Source of the DNA: Pseudomonas profundi
GTDB lineage: Bacteria > Pseudomonadota > Gammaproteobacteria > Pseudomonadales > Pseudomonadaceae
Direction: 5' to 3'
Assembly (NCBI RefSeq): GCF_008638305.1
Contig: NZ_VTPZ01000007.1
Coordinates: 71,437-135,436 of the forward strand
Length of the DNA: 64,000 nt
This document shows, in pieces, positions 19,201 to 27,640 of the stretch (positions are counted from its first letter, which is position 1; each line of letters starts with the position of its first letter). The position numbers were made by a program, and so were the translations under genes. The notes beneath the pieces are model-generated. The model searched no databases, was not told the DNA's origin, and saw only the letters and a program-made list of their open reading frames with translations.

Positions 19201-20412
19201 GGCTACGTGAAGATCGCGCGCGACCTGACTGAACGACAGAAGCAACAGGATGAGCAGCAGGAGCAACTGGCTCAATCGCAGAACGCTATCCAGCTGAAGG
19301 ATGAGTTCTTCGCAGTTATGTCACATGAGCTGAAGCATCCGCTGAACCTCATCCAGCTGAATGCGGAGCTGCTCGGCCGCTTGCCGGTCACCCGTACAAT
19401 GCCGGTGGTTGGCAAGGCCGTGAGGACAATAAGCGACGCAGTGCGCAGCCAGGTGCGCATCATCGATGATCTGCTCGATGTGTCGCGGATCGCCACCGGC
19501 AAGCTGAACCTCCAGCGCGGTCCGGTGGATCTGGGCAAGATGCTCAGAGGTATCGCTGAAGTCGTCCAGGCCGATACCGAAGCAAATCCACTGGTGTTAG
19601 AGATTGACGATAAAGAAGAGCCCCTGGTGCTGCATGCCGACCCGCTCCGCGTTGAACAGATCATCTGGAATCTGATCAACAATGCGCTGAAGTTTTCCAA
19701 TGCCAATGACGAAGTGCACGTCCGCGCCGCCCGGGAGCAGGGTCAGGCACGTCTCGACGTAATAGACAGCGGACATGGCATAGCGCCAGAGTTTGTCGAC
19801 AAGGTATTCGACCTCTTTGGTCAGGTTGAAACGCAGCACGCGCGGCTGCACAAGGAGGGACTGGGCATCGGTTTGTCGCTGGTGCGCCAGCTGGCCGAGG
19901 CCCACGAAGGTCGGGTGCAGGTGCGCTCGGGTGGAATCGGCAAGGGCAGCCACTTCACCGTTTGGCTGCCGTTGTACACCGATGAATCCGTGGATTCGAT
20001 TGCACAGGAAGCCTCCGGTTCTGATGGCAGATTGGAGGGTATGCATGTCTTGCTGGTGGACGATGCCGCAGAAGTGGTCGAGGTCATGGGCATGCTGCTG
20101 AATGCCGAAGGCGCTCAGGTAAGCAGTTTCACCGATGCCTCGCAGGCGTTGCAGGCGGCAACCAAACGCCCTCATCATTTCGATCTGATCATGTCGGATA
20201 TCGGTATGCCCGGCATGGATGGTCATGAACTGATCAGGGCCCTGCGGGCCATCCCCGGTTATGCCAGCGTACCGGCAATCGCACTGACGGGTTACGGCGG
20301 AAGCGAGGATGCGAAAAAGGCACTGGCCTCAGGTTTTGACCGGCATATGGGCAAGCCAGCCACCTATGATGGGCTGATGGACACCATAAGAGAGATCAAG
20401 CTCAAGCGCTGA
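16258..20412 (+). CDS. CheB-CheR-PAS-histidine kinase-receiver fusion protein
   Basis: 1384 residues, soluble. Order: CheB methylesterase domain (about 25-215; GIGASAGG with Ser35, MHLSPNH, LSGTGSDGAVG) without the usual receiver; CheR methyltransferase (about 235-500; RDILALLYSRTGHNFKHYK, SAM motif GCSTGEEAYS, FSRLDLITCRNLLIYL); PAS (about 555-660); a long heptad coiled coil (about 675-765, ELKASNEELQAINEEF); two more PAS domains (about 765-990); HisKA with His1023 in VMSHELKHPL; HATPase (KEGLGIGLSLVRQL); receiver with Asp1314 in LIMSDIGMPGMDG. This is a known but uncommon architecture that joins receptor methylation enzymes and phosphotransfer in one chain. A thioredoxin gene follows 13 bp downstream. 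Confidence 0.93.
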   Translation: MDTTSAPPAPSQDVSQGSTTKRSHLNFPVVGIGASAGGLQAVLRFFEHMPNDNGMAFVIIMHLSPNHESNAGKIIQNVTKMPVRQVTGPVPIEKNHVYVISPALDLTMHDGHLRVSKPKPKRGGQIAIDLFFRTLADTHHEHAFCLVLSGTGSDGAVGLSRIKEQGGVTLAQLPDDAEYDDMPRSAIATGMVDLVLPVAEMPHKLLELWHNSRQIKMPADLSAEVRAPTNEEEAIAAERALRDILALLYSRTGHNFKHYKRATVLRRVERRLQVNTQPDLQSYLGYLQANPQEADALLADMLIGVTNYFRDREAFEALERDVIPELFTDQKAPAQTRSTEIRVWSAGCSTGEEAYSLAMLLADQARIEQSPVKLQIFATDIDERAISIARAGVYPESILTDIAPSRLREHFVKHDNRYHVKKELRETVLFAPHSLLRDPPFSRLDLITCRNLLIYLDRDVQEHILKTFHFALKPGGYLFLGGSESADMCSSLFSPVDKKNRIFRARTGQVPNRSISAMPVNTAGVTRPSDGRNASGEQLRKRSYAEIHQRVLEEYAPPSVIVNADAEIVHMSDNAGHFLRYIGGEPSHNLLSLIRPELRVELRTAIFQAVQSRRSVEARRVRLKRDGRALYVNMIARPFRDEDSASDYILVLFDEVEDTMSRESTESHEETKDSVLLQLEAELQRTQLELQHTIEQSRVSTEELKASNEELQAINEEFRSATEELETSKEERQSINEELITVNHELKIKVEETDKINDDLQNLITSTDIATVFVDRGMRIKWFTPRAKDLFSMLPVDAGRPLMDITHRMDYPELMSDATQVFESLRPIEREVPAQDGRCYLARLLPYRTTEDHIEGAVLTFIDISARRAAEQEVRLGEERMRLVADSTEDYAIIVQDADGVITSWNKAAELTFGYSRDEAIGSHSSRLFVPEDQAAGVPEDELRRARESGRAEDERWHMRKDGSRFYCSGVVTVLNGESFQGYVKIARDLTERQKQQDEQQEQLAQSQNAIQLKDEFFAVMSHELKHPLNLIQLNAELLGRLPVTRTMPVVGKAVRTISDAVRSQVRIIDDLLDVSRIATGKLNLQRGPVDLGKMLRGIAEVVQADTEANPLVLEIDDKEEPLVLHADPLRVEQIIWNLINNALKFSNANDEVHVRAAREQGQARLDVIDSGHGIAPEFVDKVFDLFGQVETQHARLHKEGLGIGLSLVRQLAEAHEGRVQVRSGGIGKGSHFTVWLPLYTDESVDSIAQEASGSDGRLEGMHVLLVDDAAEVVEVMGMLLNAEGAQVSSFTDASQALQAATKRPHHFDLIMSDIGMPGMDGHELIRALRAIPGYASVPAIALTGYGGSEDAKKALASGFDRHMGKPATYDGLMDTIREIKLKR

Positions 20413-20425
20413 GAGGAGATCAAAC

Positions 20426-20752
20426 ATGGCGATGAATGATACCTACACAGCCCAGGCACCTTCCCGAGCCGAGGTTGATGCCCTGCAGGGCGCGACGGTT
20501 ATCGAATTCGGCACCGGATGGTGCGGCCATTGCAGTGCTGCGCAACGGCATATTGCCTCGGCGTTCGCCGGACATCCCGTTCTGCGTCACCTGAAGATCG
20601 AGGACGGGCCGGGCCGTAAACTCGGCCGCTCGTTCAAGGTCAAGCTTTGGCCGACGTTGATATTCATGAAGGATGGGGAAGAAGTTGAGCGGTTGGTCAG
20701 GCCAACCGATGCAGAACCCATCCGCCAGGCAATGGACCGGATTGATCCATGA
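20426..20752 (+). CDS. thioredoxin-like protein
   Basis: 108 residues with the thioredoxin fold. FGTGWCGHCSAAQ carries a CxxC active site (WCGHC), and the cis-Pro is in KLWPTLIFMKDGEEV. No signal peptide, so it acts in the cytoplasm. AGGAG lies 8 nt before ATG 20426, and the gene starts 13 bp after the kinase fusion stop, so the two are almost surely co-transcribed. WCGHC is closer to PDI/TlpA-type sites than to the canonical WCGPC of TrxA. The partner is unknown. Confidence 0.85.
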   Translation: MAMNDTYTAQAPSRAEVDALQGATVIEFGTGWCGHCSAAQRHIASAFAGHPVLRHLKIEDGPGRKLGRSFKVKLWPTLIFMKDGEEVERLVRPTDAEPIRQAMDRIDP

Positions 20753-20788
20753 CTGGCGGTCGTGGGGGCAGCTCTACCGGCTAAGGTA

Positions 20789-22804
20789 TCAGCGCGGCGA
20801 ACGGCGGATGGTCTTGACCAAGTCTTCCGGGGTGATGGAGCCGACAATATTCTGTCCGCTACCCGGGTTCTGTCCGCTGCCCGGCTGCGCCATGTTGAAG
20901 ATGTTGCTGCGCATCTTGCCGATCACGTGCATCTCGCAGGGTTTGCAGTCGAACTTCAGGGTCAGCACATCGTCTCCATGCACCAGCTGCATCGGCGCGA
21001 CCTTGGTACGCACTCCGGTAACGCCCTTGGCCTGCTTCGGGCACAGATTGAAAGAAAAGCGCAAGCAATGCTTGGTGATCATCACCGGCACTTCGCCAGG
21101 CTCTTCATGGGCCTCATAGGCCGCATCGATCAATTCGACGCCGTAACGCTGATAAAAGGTTCGCGCTCTATGGTTATAGACGTTAGCCAGAAACGTCAGG
21201 TGCGACTGCGGATACACTGGCGGTGGAACACTGACCGGCTTGCGGCCGCCGTGCGGAAACGCCGCAACGCGCGCTTCGCTCAACCGCTCGATCAACTCAC
21301 GGCGTAATGCCTTGAGCTGTGAATTGGGAACAAAGGGCACAAAGTCACCGGCGATCTCGACCTGCTCGGCGTGGTACTGCGTTGTGCCAAGCTGACCGAG
21401 CAGGTCGCGTAGTTGATCCAGCGCCTTCGTCTCTTGCTTGGCGGGCTCGAAGGGTCCGCTCAGCTCACCCGAGGCGACGACGCCCTCCTCGCTTACGGCG
21501 CTCAGTTTAAAGCTGTCCGCACCGGGTTCGACCTGCCAGCGCAAACCGATACGGCGTTCCGCAGAAACCTTCTGCAAGGCCTGTTGCCAATTGTGATCCA
21601 GATTACGACTAAGGGTTTGCGGCAGCCGGCCACGGCGCAGCGGCTCGGGCAGCTCGTTCGGCTCGATGCGGTATTCCCAGCGCGGCTGCCCGTCCTCCTC
21701 GAACTGGCGCAACGGCTCAGCCACATTCGCTCGGAAGCCGACCACCTCGCGTTTGACCATCACGTTCAAGCCGTCGCCATTGGACAGCGGCGTATCGGTC
21801 ACCGCCAGCAGGTCGTGCTTGCGCACCTGCTGCAGTTGACCAACGGCCAGGCCCGTAAAGGTCGGCGAATCAAAGGCACCGATATCAATCTTGCGATCGG
21901 TAACAAAGTAATCGGTGCTGCCGCGGTGGAAGGTCTTGTCCGGATCCGGCACGAAGAAATGCTCGGTGCGCCCGCTGGATGCGCGCGCCAGATCCGGGCG
22001 CTGCTCAAGAATGGCATCCAGCTGCTGCCGGTACCAGGCGGTAATGTTCTTCACATAACCCATATCCTTGTAGCGCCCTTCGATCTTGAAGGAGCGAACG
22101 CCTGCACTGACCAGGGCATCCAGATTGGCGGACTGGTTGTTGTCCTTCATCGACAACAGATGTTTTTCGTAGGCGATCACACCGCCGCTTTCATCTTTCA
22201 GGGTGTACGGCAACCGGCAGGCCTGGGAACAATCACCACGGTTGGCGCTACGGCCGGTCTGCGCATGCGAAATATTGCACTGACCGGAAAACGCCACACA
22301 CAACGCGCCGTGAATGAAGAATTCGAGGGTGGAATCGACTTGCTGGTGGATCGCCCTGATCTCCTGCAGGTTGAGCTCGCGGGCCAATACCAGCTGGGAG
22401 AAGCCGGCCTTATCCAGGAACTGCGCCTTGTCCAGACTGCGGATATCGCACTGGGTGCTGGCATGGATCTCGATTGGCGGGAGATCCATTTCCATAACGC
22501 CCATGTCCTGGATGATCAGCGCATCCACGCCCGCGTCGTACAGCTGATGAATCAACTGCCGCGCCGGCTCCAGTTCATCGTCATGCAGGATGGTATTGAG
22601 CGTGACGAAGATGCGTACATGGAAAAGCTTGGCGAAACGCACCAGCTCGGCAATATCAGCCAGGCTGTTCTCGGCATTGTGCCGGGCACCGAAGCTCGGG
22701 CCGCCGATATACACCGCATCCGCGCCATGCAGGATAGCCTCACGGGCAATGGCCACATCCCGGGCCGGGCTGAGGAGTTCGAGGTGATGCTTGGGAAGGG
22801 ACAT
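20789..22804 (-). CDS. rlhA: U32 family protein, 23S rRNA 5-hydroxycytidine synthase RlhA-like
   Basis: 671 residues. The N-terminal half has the U32 collagenase-like signature: LELLSPARDVAIAREAILHGADAVYIGG, EIHASTQCDI, ELNLQEIRAI, EFFIHGALCVAFSGQC, RGDCSQACR and FKIEGRYKDMGYV. The cysteines in GQC...GDCSQAC and in the C-terminal part (HCLRFSFNLCP, DCKPCEMHVIG) are candidate Fe-S or metal ligands. Two U32 tRNA/rRNA hydroxylation families exist: TrhP/YegQ (about 450 residues) and RlhA/YdcP (about 650-670). The length and the long C-terminal region favour RlhA, which hydroxylates C2501 of 23S rRNA. Older annotations call it a peptidase, which is probably wrong. Confidence 0.8.
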   Translation of the reverse strand: MSLPKHHLELLSPARDVAIAREAILHGADAVYIGGPSFGARHNAENSLADIAELVRFAKLFHVRIFVTLNTILHDDELEPARQLIHQLYDAGVDALIIQDMGVMEMDLPPIEIHASTQCDIRSLDKAQFLDKAGFSQLVLARELNLQEIRAIHQQVDSTLEFFIHGALCVAFSGQCNISHAQTGRSANRGDCSQACRLPYTLKDESGGVIAYEKHLLSMKDNNQSANLDALVSAGVRSFKIEGRYKDMGYVKNITAWYRQQLDAILEQRPDLARASSGRTEHFFVPDPDKTFHRGSTDYFVTDRKIDIGAFDSPTFTGLAVGQLQQVRKHDLLAVTDTPLSNGDGLNVMVKREVVGFRANVAEPLRQFEEDGQPRWEYRIEPNELPEPLRRGRLPQTLSRNLDHNWQQALQKVSAERRIGLRWQVEPGADSFKLSAVSEEGVVASGELSGPFEPAKQETKALDQLRDLLGQLGTTQYHAEQVEIAGDFVPFVPNSQLKALRRELIERLSEARVAAFPHGGRKPVSVPPPVYPQSHLTFLANVYNHRARTFYQRYGVELIDAAYEAHEEPGEVPVMITKHCLRFSFNLCPKQAKGVTGVRTKVAPMQLVHGDDVLTLKFDCKPCEMHVIGKMRSNIFNMAQPGSGQNPGSGQNIVGSITPEDLVKTIRRSPR

Positions 22805-22935
22805 GGGAGGCTACCGCGCTACGTGGAAGCCGGCAATTGTAGCTGGGTTGGTTGCGTGCTGCACGGTCGGGCGATCGTTGGGAGGACCATGGCGGGGTTG
22901 CCGCCATGGTTGGTTGGTTTAGATTGACCTCGTTA

Positions 22936-24381
22936 TCAGAGCGGGCAGGCGCGCAAACCCGGCCGTTGCCCGACGGTGAAGTCGCAACCGTAATTGGAAT
23001 CCGCTACAACGGTGGGATCCAACACTTCGTCACCATCAGGCTTGTCGGTGACTACATCGCCATTTACCCATGCCAGCCAGTCTTCGACCAGCTCTCGGTA
23101 TTCACCAGCCGAGAAGTCGCAATGACTAGGCGCCCGAATTGCACGCTGAACCAGAAGATTGTCGTTGCCATTCTCCTGAGCCCCCTCACGGTAAAGTTGC
23201 TGGTGACGGAACGGCACATAGAAATCGCCCAGAGTATGCATAGTCAGTACGGGAACATCGAAGTCACCGTTAACCAGGGGGATCCAACGCACCCCGTCAT
23301 CACGCAGCGGATTGGCGTCAGGATCGGCACTGACTCTGGCGATACGCTCATTGAACTCGATTTCTTCAGCGTCTGGCTCTGGATCGTTAGTCCAACGATA
23401 CACCTGGTCTACGTTGCCGTAGCCATTGCCGGCCAGGATGCCGTTTACATCACCCGTTCGCCCGCCTGTAGCCAGCACGACATTCTGGAAAGAACTGGCA
23501 AATCCATTTTCGAAGATTGGCCGCTCGCCCCCGGTGAGATTGCGCGCTATTGCTATGAGCCGCTCACCTTCCTGGCCCCGGGGATCCAACCAATTAGGCG
23601 TAGTTCCATTCATCGTAAACAGCGTACTGACCATTTCCGGCAGCAGTTCCTGGAACTCTGAATAGTCTCTGTCGCCGAAACCGCTCAGCTCCATCATCAC
23701 CCTCGGGTAATCACCCAGCCACTGGAACTGATTCTGCTCCGCCTGGCACAAAGGCGCAGCGCCAGCGTAGTTGACCTTGAACTGGGTCCGCTCCATGTTC
23801 TCACGGTCCACCGCTGCGGCGGCGATATGGCCACCCAAGGAAGCGCCGGAAATCAAATATTGGCTGGGCGCGGGAAGCCTCTGGCTATAATCGCGCTCAA
23901 CGTACTCCATGATATTTAACGCCAGCTTGTTGGTATCCTCGATACCCGCTCGAGCATCGTACCAGTTGGCGGAATAGGAAGACGCTGCCCAGGCGTAGCC
24001 CGCGTCGATGACCGCCTGGCGCCAGGCAGCGCCCGGCATTGAAAGACCCAGCTTAAGATTTTCGCCACCGTAGCCTCGCGTCCACATGATGAGACCATCA
24101 CCATCCCAGCCCTCAGGCACTTCAAATGAGTAGAGTGCAGCACCCTGCAGGCCCTCATATTCGCCGAAATAGATCCTGGCGCCCGCAAGCGCGGCAGGAA
24201 GCGTTGCTGGAAGCTCCGCTGTAAAAGAGCGCTCATCATGCTCCCGGGTAACTTCTGGCACCTCTGGTGTAACGGGTGCGGGCTCATCAGAATCACTATC
24301 ACCGCTGCTCAAACAACCGCTCAATACAATCGCCGATAACGCCATGGTTACGGCGGTCAAACGCCATTGATGAATGCGCAA
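22936..24381 (-). CDS. alpha/beta-hydrolase-fold lipoprotein
   Basis: 481 residues from TTG 24381, chosen because GGAGG lies 6 nt upstream and the product then begins with a clean lipoprotein signal (RLTAVTMALSAIVLSGC, lipidated Cys near residue 21) and an acidic linker. A longer open frame to 24624 lacks these. The enzyme part has the nucleophile elbow SGASLGGH and late VLTMHTLGDFYVPFRHQQ and APSHCDFSAGEY, which could supply the acid and His. There are Cys pairs near the C-terminus (SHCDF, YGCDF, LRACPL). It resembles large secreted esterases or PHB/tannase-like hydrolases only distantly. It is divergent from vgrG. Confidence 0.7.
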   Translation of the reverse strand: MRIHQWRLTAVTMALSAIVLSGCLSSGDSDSDEPAPVTPEVPEVTREHDERSFTAELPATLPAALAGARIYFGEYEGLQGAALYSFEVPEGWDGDGLIMWTRGYGGENLKLGLSMPGAAWRQAVIDAGYAWAASSYSANWYDARAGIEDTNKLALNIMEYVERDYSQRLPAPSQYLISGASLGGHIAAAAVDRENMERTQFKVNYAGAAPLCQAEQNQFQWLGDYPRVMMELSGFGDRDYSEFQELLPEMVSTLFTMNGTTPNWLDPRGQEGERLIAIARNLTGGERPIFENGFASSFQNVVLATGGRTGDVNGILAGNGYGNVDQVYRWTNDPEPDAEEIEFNERIARVSADPDANPLRDDGVRWIPLVNGDFDVPVLTMHTLGDFYVPFRHQQLYREGAQENGNDNLLVQRAIRAPSHCDFSAGEYRELVEDWLAWVNGDVVTDKPDGDEVLDPTVVADSNYGCDFTVGQRPGLRACPL

Positions 24382-24686
24382 GGTAAACCTCCATTTTTCT
24401 TTTAGTTGTTTGCCCAGGCATGCGAGCCAGAGCGCTCTAAGAATAGTCAAGCGCTCAGTGAAGCGCGCTTCGATCAGCACGTTTGATACTTCCACTAACC
24501 CGGAAGCAATTATCCGCTTTCGGATAGAACCGAAACTCAAAAAAAGCCTCATATGCCCGCCCATTACGGTTGTGCCGACTGACTCACAGCCTTCCCCATC
24601 GCTATTCGAGACAATACGTGCCATCTAAAGGTGACGATCGAGCGCTTATCGTTAGCTCTGCAACGGACTTGCACAAGGAACAACGG
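24382..24686. other. divergent intergenic region
   Basis: 305 bp between the hydrolase lipoprotein and vgrG. It should hold both promoters, but no convincing -10/-35 pair or operator was recognised. An open frame entering vgrG from 24570 is not conserved. Confidence 0.4.
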
Positions 24687-26789
24687 ATGTTTTCATCTGC
24701 AAACACCCCGCATTTCACCCTCCGCATTCAAGGTGATGACCACGACTTCAAGGTGCTGGCTTTCAATGGTCAGGAGAGCCTGTCAAAGCCCTACTCCTTC
24801 GAGGTTGAACTGGTCAGCGAACAACCTGACCTGAATATTGAAGACCTGCTGCATGTGCCGGCGTTTCTGAACTTCGCTGGCGAGAGCAAGGGCGTTCACG
24901 GGCTGATCCACAGCATCGCCCAGGGTGAAGCCGGCAAACGCCTGACCCGTTATCGCCTGACGCTCGTGCCGCACCTTGCCTATCTGCAACATGCCCGTAA
25001 TCCACGCATCTTCCAGCACCAGACCGTGCCGCAGATCATCACCAGCGTTCTGCACGAGCACGGCATCCATGGCGAAGCATTTCGCTTTCAGCTCCTCAAT
25101 GAAGGTCCGGTGCGCGTTTACTGCACTCAATATAACGAAACCGATCTGCACTTCATTCAGCGACTATGTGAAGAAGAAGGCATCCACTATCACTTCCAGC
25201 ATGCGCCAGACGGACATCTATTGGTTTTTGGCGACAATCAAACTGTTTTCCCCACGCTGGCACCGACCGGTTTCAATCAGGGCAACGGCATGGTGGCCGA
25301 CGAGCCGGTGATCAAGCGCTTCGCGCTGCGCCTGGAAACGCGCCCCAGCCGTGTCACCCGCCGCGACTACGACTTTGAAAAACCACGCCTGCTGATGCAA
25401 AGCGATGCTCGGAGCAAGACGCTGCCTGACCTGGAGGATTACGATTATCCCTGCCGGTTCACTGACCGCCAGCGCGGGAGCGAACTGGCTACGATCAGTC
25501 TGGAACGCCACCGCAGCGACTTTCGACAGGCGAGCGGTGAAAGCGATCAACCCCTGCTGGTCAGTGGCCACTTTCTCGCTCTGAACGGGCATTCGCGGCA
25601 GGATTGGAATGACCTATGGCTGCTGACCGACATTCGGCACGAGGGCAAGCAGCCGCAGGTGCTGGAAGAGTCCGTTATTAGCGACGTTAAATCCGAAGAT
25701 GGTTTTACGCAGGGCTACCGCAACCATTTCGCTGCGACACCCTGGGACGCTCCCTATCGCCCGCCGCTGGTGCACGCCAAACCACGTATTCGCGGCAGCC
25801 AAAGTGCCGTGGTAACGGGTCCTGAAGACGAAGAAATACATTGCGATCAATACGGGCGCATCAAGGTGCAGTTTCATTGGGACCGCCTTGGCCAGGCCAA
25901 TGACAAGACCAGCTGCTGGCTCAGGGTGGCAAGCAGCTGGGCTGGCGATCGCTACGGCAGTGTAGCCATCCCCCGGGTCGGTATGGAGGTGTTGGTCAGC
26001 TTTCTGGAGGGCGATCCGGATCAACCGCTGGTTACCGGCTGCCTGTACCACAATGAACATCAGGTTCCCTATGACCTGCCCGACAATAAAACCCGCACCG
26101 TCTTCAAAACCCTGAGCAGCCCCGGCGGTGACGGCTTCAACGAGCTGCGCATCGAAGACAAAAAGGACGAAGAACAGATCTTCATCCACGCCCAGCGCGA
26201 CTGGGACCAGAACATTCAGCACGATCAAAAGATCCACGTCGGCAACGAACGTCACGACCGCGTCGAAGCCAACAGCTATGCCGAACTTCTGGCTGAACAA
26301 CACCACATCACCCACGGCGACCGGAAAACCGAACTCAAGGCTGACGATCATCTCACCGCCGGCAGCAACCAGCACATCCAGCTTGGCAAAGCGCATCTGC
26401 TCAACGCCGGTCGCGAAATTCATCTCAAAGCCGGACAGAAGATGGTCATCGAAGCCGGCGCGGAGCTGACCCTGCAGGCCGGAGGGAGCTTCATAACCAT
26501 TACCCCGGCCGGGGTGAGTCTGAATGGGCCGGCTATCCGCTTGAATGCGGGCGGTCATCCAGGTCAAGGCTCGGGAGCTAATGTGTTGCGTCCAGCGGTT
26601 CCTGTGCCGGCAGATACCGACAAGACAGGTGAACTGACCAGGCCAGCCGGGGCCAACGCCACGCCAATTGCACTTTCCCGACCAACTCTTGCCAGCGCTC
26701 AACGCTCCATGGCACTGACAGCGCGTGAACTGGGAGCCAGCCGCTGCCCTGTTTGCGAAGCCTGCATGGAGGGTGCATGTCCGGTATAA
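24687..26789 (+). CDS. vgrG: type VI secretion system spike protein VgrG
   Basis: 700 residues from ATG 24687 (AAGGA 8 nt upstream). The N-terminal gp27-like part (about 1-370; FTLRIQGDDHDFKVLAFNGQE, YCTQYNETDLHFIQRLCEEEGIHYHF) and the gp5 OB domain (about 385-470; DQYGRIKVQFHWDRLG, PRVGMEVLVSFLEGDPDQPLVTG) are clear. The beta-helix/DUF2345 end (VGNERHDRVEANSYAELLAEQHHITHGDR, KAGQKMVIEAGAELTLQAGGS) is followed by a roughly 80-residue Pro/Ala-rich tail ending CPVCEACMEGACPV. VgrG trimers form the tip of the T6SS needle and carry cargo effectors. It heads a four-gene cassette. No structural T6SS genes are in the window, so this is an orphan vgrG island. Confidence 0.95.
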   Translation: MFSSANTPHFTLRIQGDDHDFKVLAFNGQESLSKPYSFEVELVSEQPDLNIEDLLHVPAFLNFAGESKGVHGLIHSIAQGEAGKRLTRYRLTLVPHLAYLQHARNPRIFQHQTVPQIITSVLHEHGIHGEAFRFQLLNEGPVRVYCTQYNETDLHFIQRLCEEEGIHYHFQHAPDGHLLVFGDNQTVFPTLAPTGFNQGNGMVADEPVIKRFALRLETRPSRVTRRDYDFEKPRLLMQSDARSKTLPDLEDYDYPCRFTDRQRGSELATISLERHRSDFRQASGESDQPLLVSGHFLALNGHSRQDWNDLWLLTDIRHEGKQPQVLEESVISDVKSEDGFTQGYRNHFAATPWDAPYRPPLVHAKPRIRGSQSAVVTGPEDEEIHCDQYGRIKVQFHWDRLGQANDKTSCWLRVASSWAGDRYGSVAIPRVGMEVLVSFLEGDPDQPLVTGCLYHNEHQVPYDLPDNKTRTVFKTLSSPGGDGFNELRIEDKKDEEQIFIHAQRDWDQNIQHDQKIHVGNERHDRVEANSYAELLAEQHHITHGDRKTELKADDHLTAGSNQHIQLGKAHLLNAGREIHLKAGQKMVIEAGAELTLQAGGSFITITPAGVSLNGPAIRLNAGGHPGQGSGANVLRPAVPVPADTDKTGELTRPAGANATPIALSRPTLASAQRSMALTARELGASRCPVCEACMEGACPV

Positions 26790-27640
26790 CAAGCGTTGCC
26801 GAGCCAGCCAAGAACTGGATCACTGAACAGCACCGAATGGGTCGGGACCTGTTCATGGTGATAGACCGTCTTGCCGAACCAGACCCGATTCCAATGCTGT
26901 TCGCAGCGGGGGTTATGGTTGAGTACATCAATCTCTATCAGGGTACTGAATGGGATGAGATGGCCGAAATCGGCCCCTGGCTTGTAAAGCTGCCGGACGG
27001 GCAAGCCGGAGCCATAGCGGGCTTCTTGGAAACGCCACAGCGCAACTGGGGCTGGCTGGCCAGTGCGACAGAGCTGGAGCTCTCGACGTTTGCAGCGCAC
27101 TGGCGTGAGCGGATCGTCATCAAGGAGCAGGGAATGACAGCGCTCTATCGATTGCAGGACAACCGGGTGATCGCTCACCATCTCGCTTCGTTAACACATG
27201 ACCAGGTGCCCTTGCTACTGGGCCCCGCCAGTGCCGTTCTATGCTGGAACGGCCATGCCTGGCAAGCGACCAACAACAATGCCCCCGCACATTACACCTC
27301 CCCTTTCGATCGCCCATGGCAGGATGTGCCTGAACCGGCGCAGGTGCTTAGAGGTATCCGGCGCAAAAACCTGCAACAGTGGTTGTGGGAGGAACATACA
27401 TTGGCGACAACGCAGCTGGCATCCACCGAGTCACTGCTGCCATGGCTGGATCGACAACTGGATACTGCTGAACAGTGGGGCTGGGAAGAAGCTGAACAAA
27501 TTAAGTTTCTGCTGCACCATCAACTCGACCCCAAATTGGCACAGGCTCCGTTCTGGACAGCAAGAGATGAAGAGCCCCCTGAAAAACATTACCAGCGCTG
27601 TCAGCGGGACATCGCCAGGCAAACCCGGAGCCAGGCATGA
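26777..27640 (+). CDS. DUF4123 T6SS adaptor/chaperone
   Basis: 287 residues from ATG 26777, which overlaps the end of vgrG by 13 bp and has GGAGG just upstream. The N-terminal half fits DUF4123 (LFMVIDRLAEPDPIPMLFAAG, EIGPWLVKLPDGQ, NWGWLASATELELSTFAAHWRERIVI, MTALYRLQDNRVIAHHL). Such proteins (TEC/Tap-1) load a specific effector onto its VgrG and are encoded between the two. The Trp-rich C-terminal part (QQWLWEEHTLATT...WGWEEAEQIKFLLHH) is typical of these adaptors. It ends in an ATGA overlap with the next gene. The placement predicts that it loads the lipase at 28471-30612. Confidence 0.88.
   Translation: MSGITSVAEPAKNWITEQHRMGRDLFMVIDRLAEPDPIPMLFAAGVMVEYINLYQGTEWDEMAEIGPWLVKLPDGQAGAIAGFLETPQRNWGWLASATELELSTFAAHWRERIVIKEQGMTALYRLQDNRVIAHHLASLTHDQVPLLLGPASAVLCWNGHAWQATNNNAPAHYTSPFDRPWQDVPEPAQVLRGIRRKNLQQWLWEEHTLATTQLASTESLLPWLDRQLDTAEQWGWEEAEQIKFLLHHQLDPKLAQAPFWTARDEEPPEKHYQRCQRDIARQTRSQA

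Noticed and set aside
21413-22927. 504-codon open frame opposite the U32 gene
   Set aside because: Antisense to a gene with strong U32 signatures; high GC third positions create long reverse frames.
25614-26792. 392-codon open frame opposite vgrG
   Set aside because: No motif or ribosome site; vgrG on the plus strand has full domain support.
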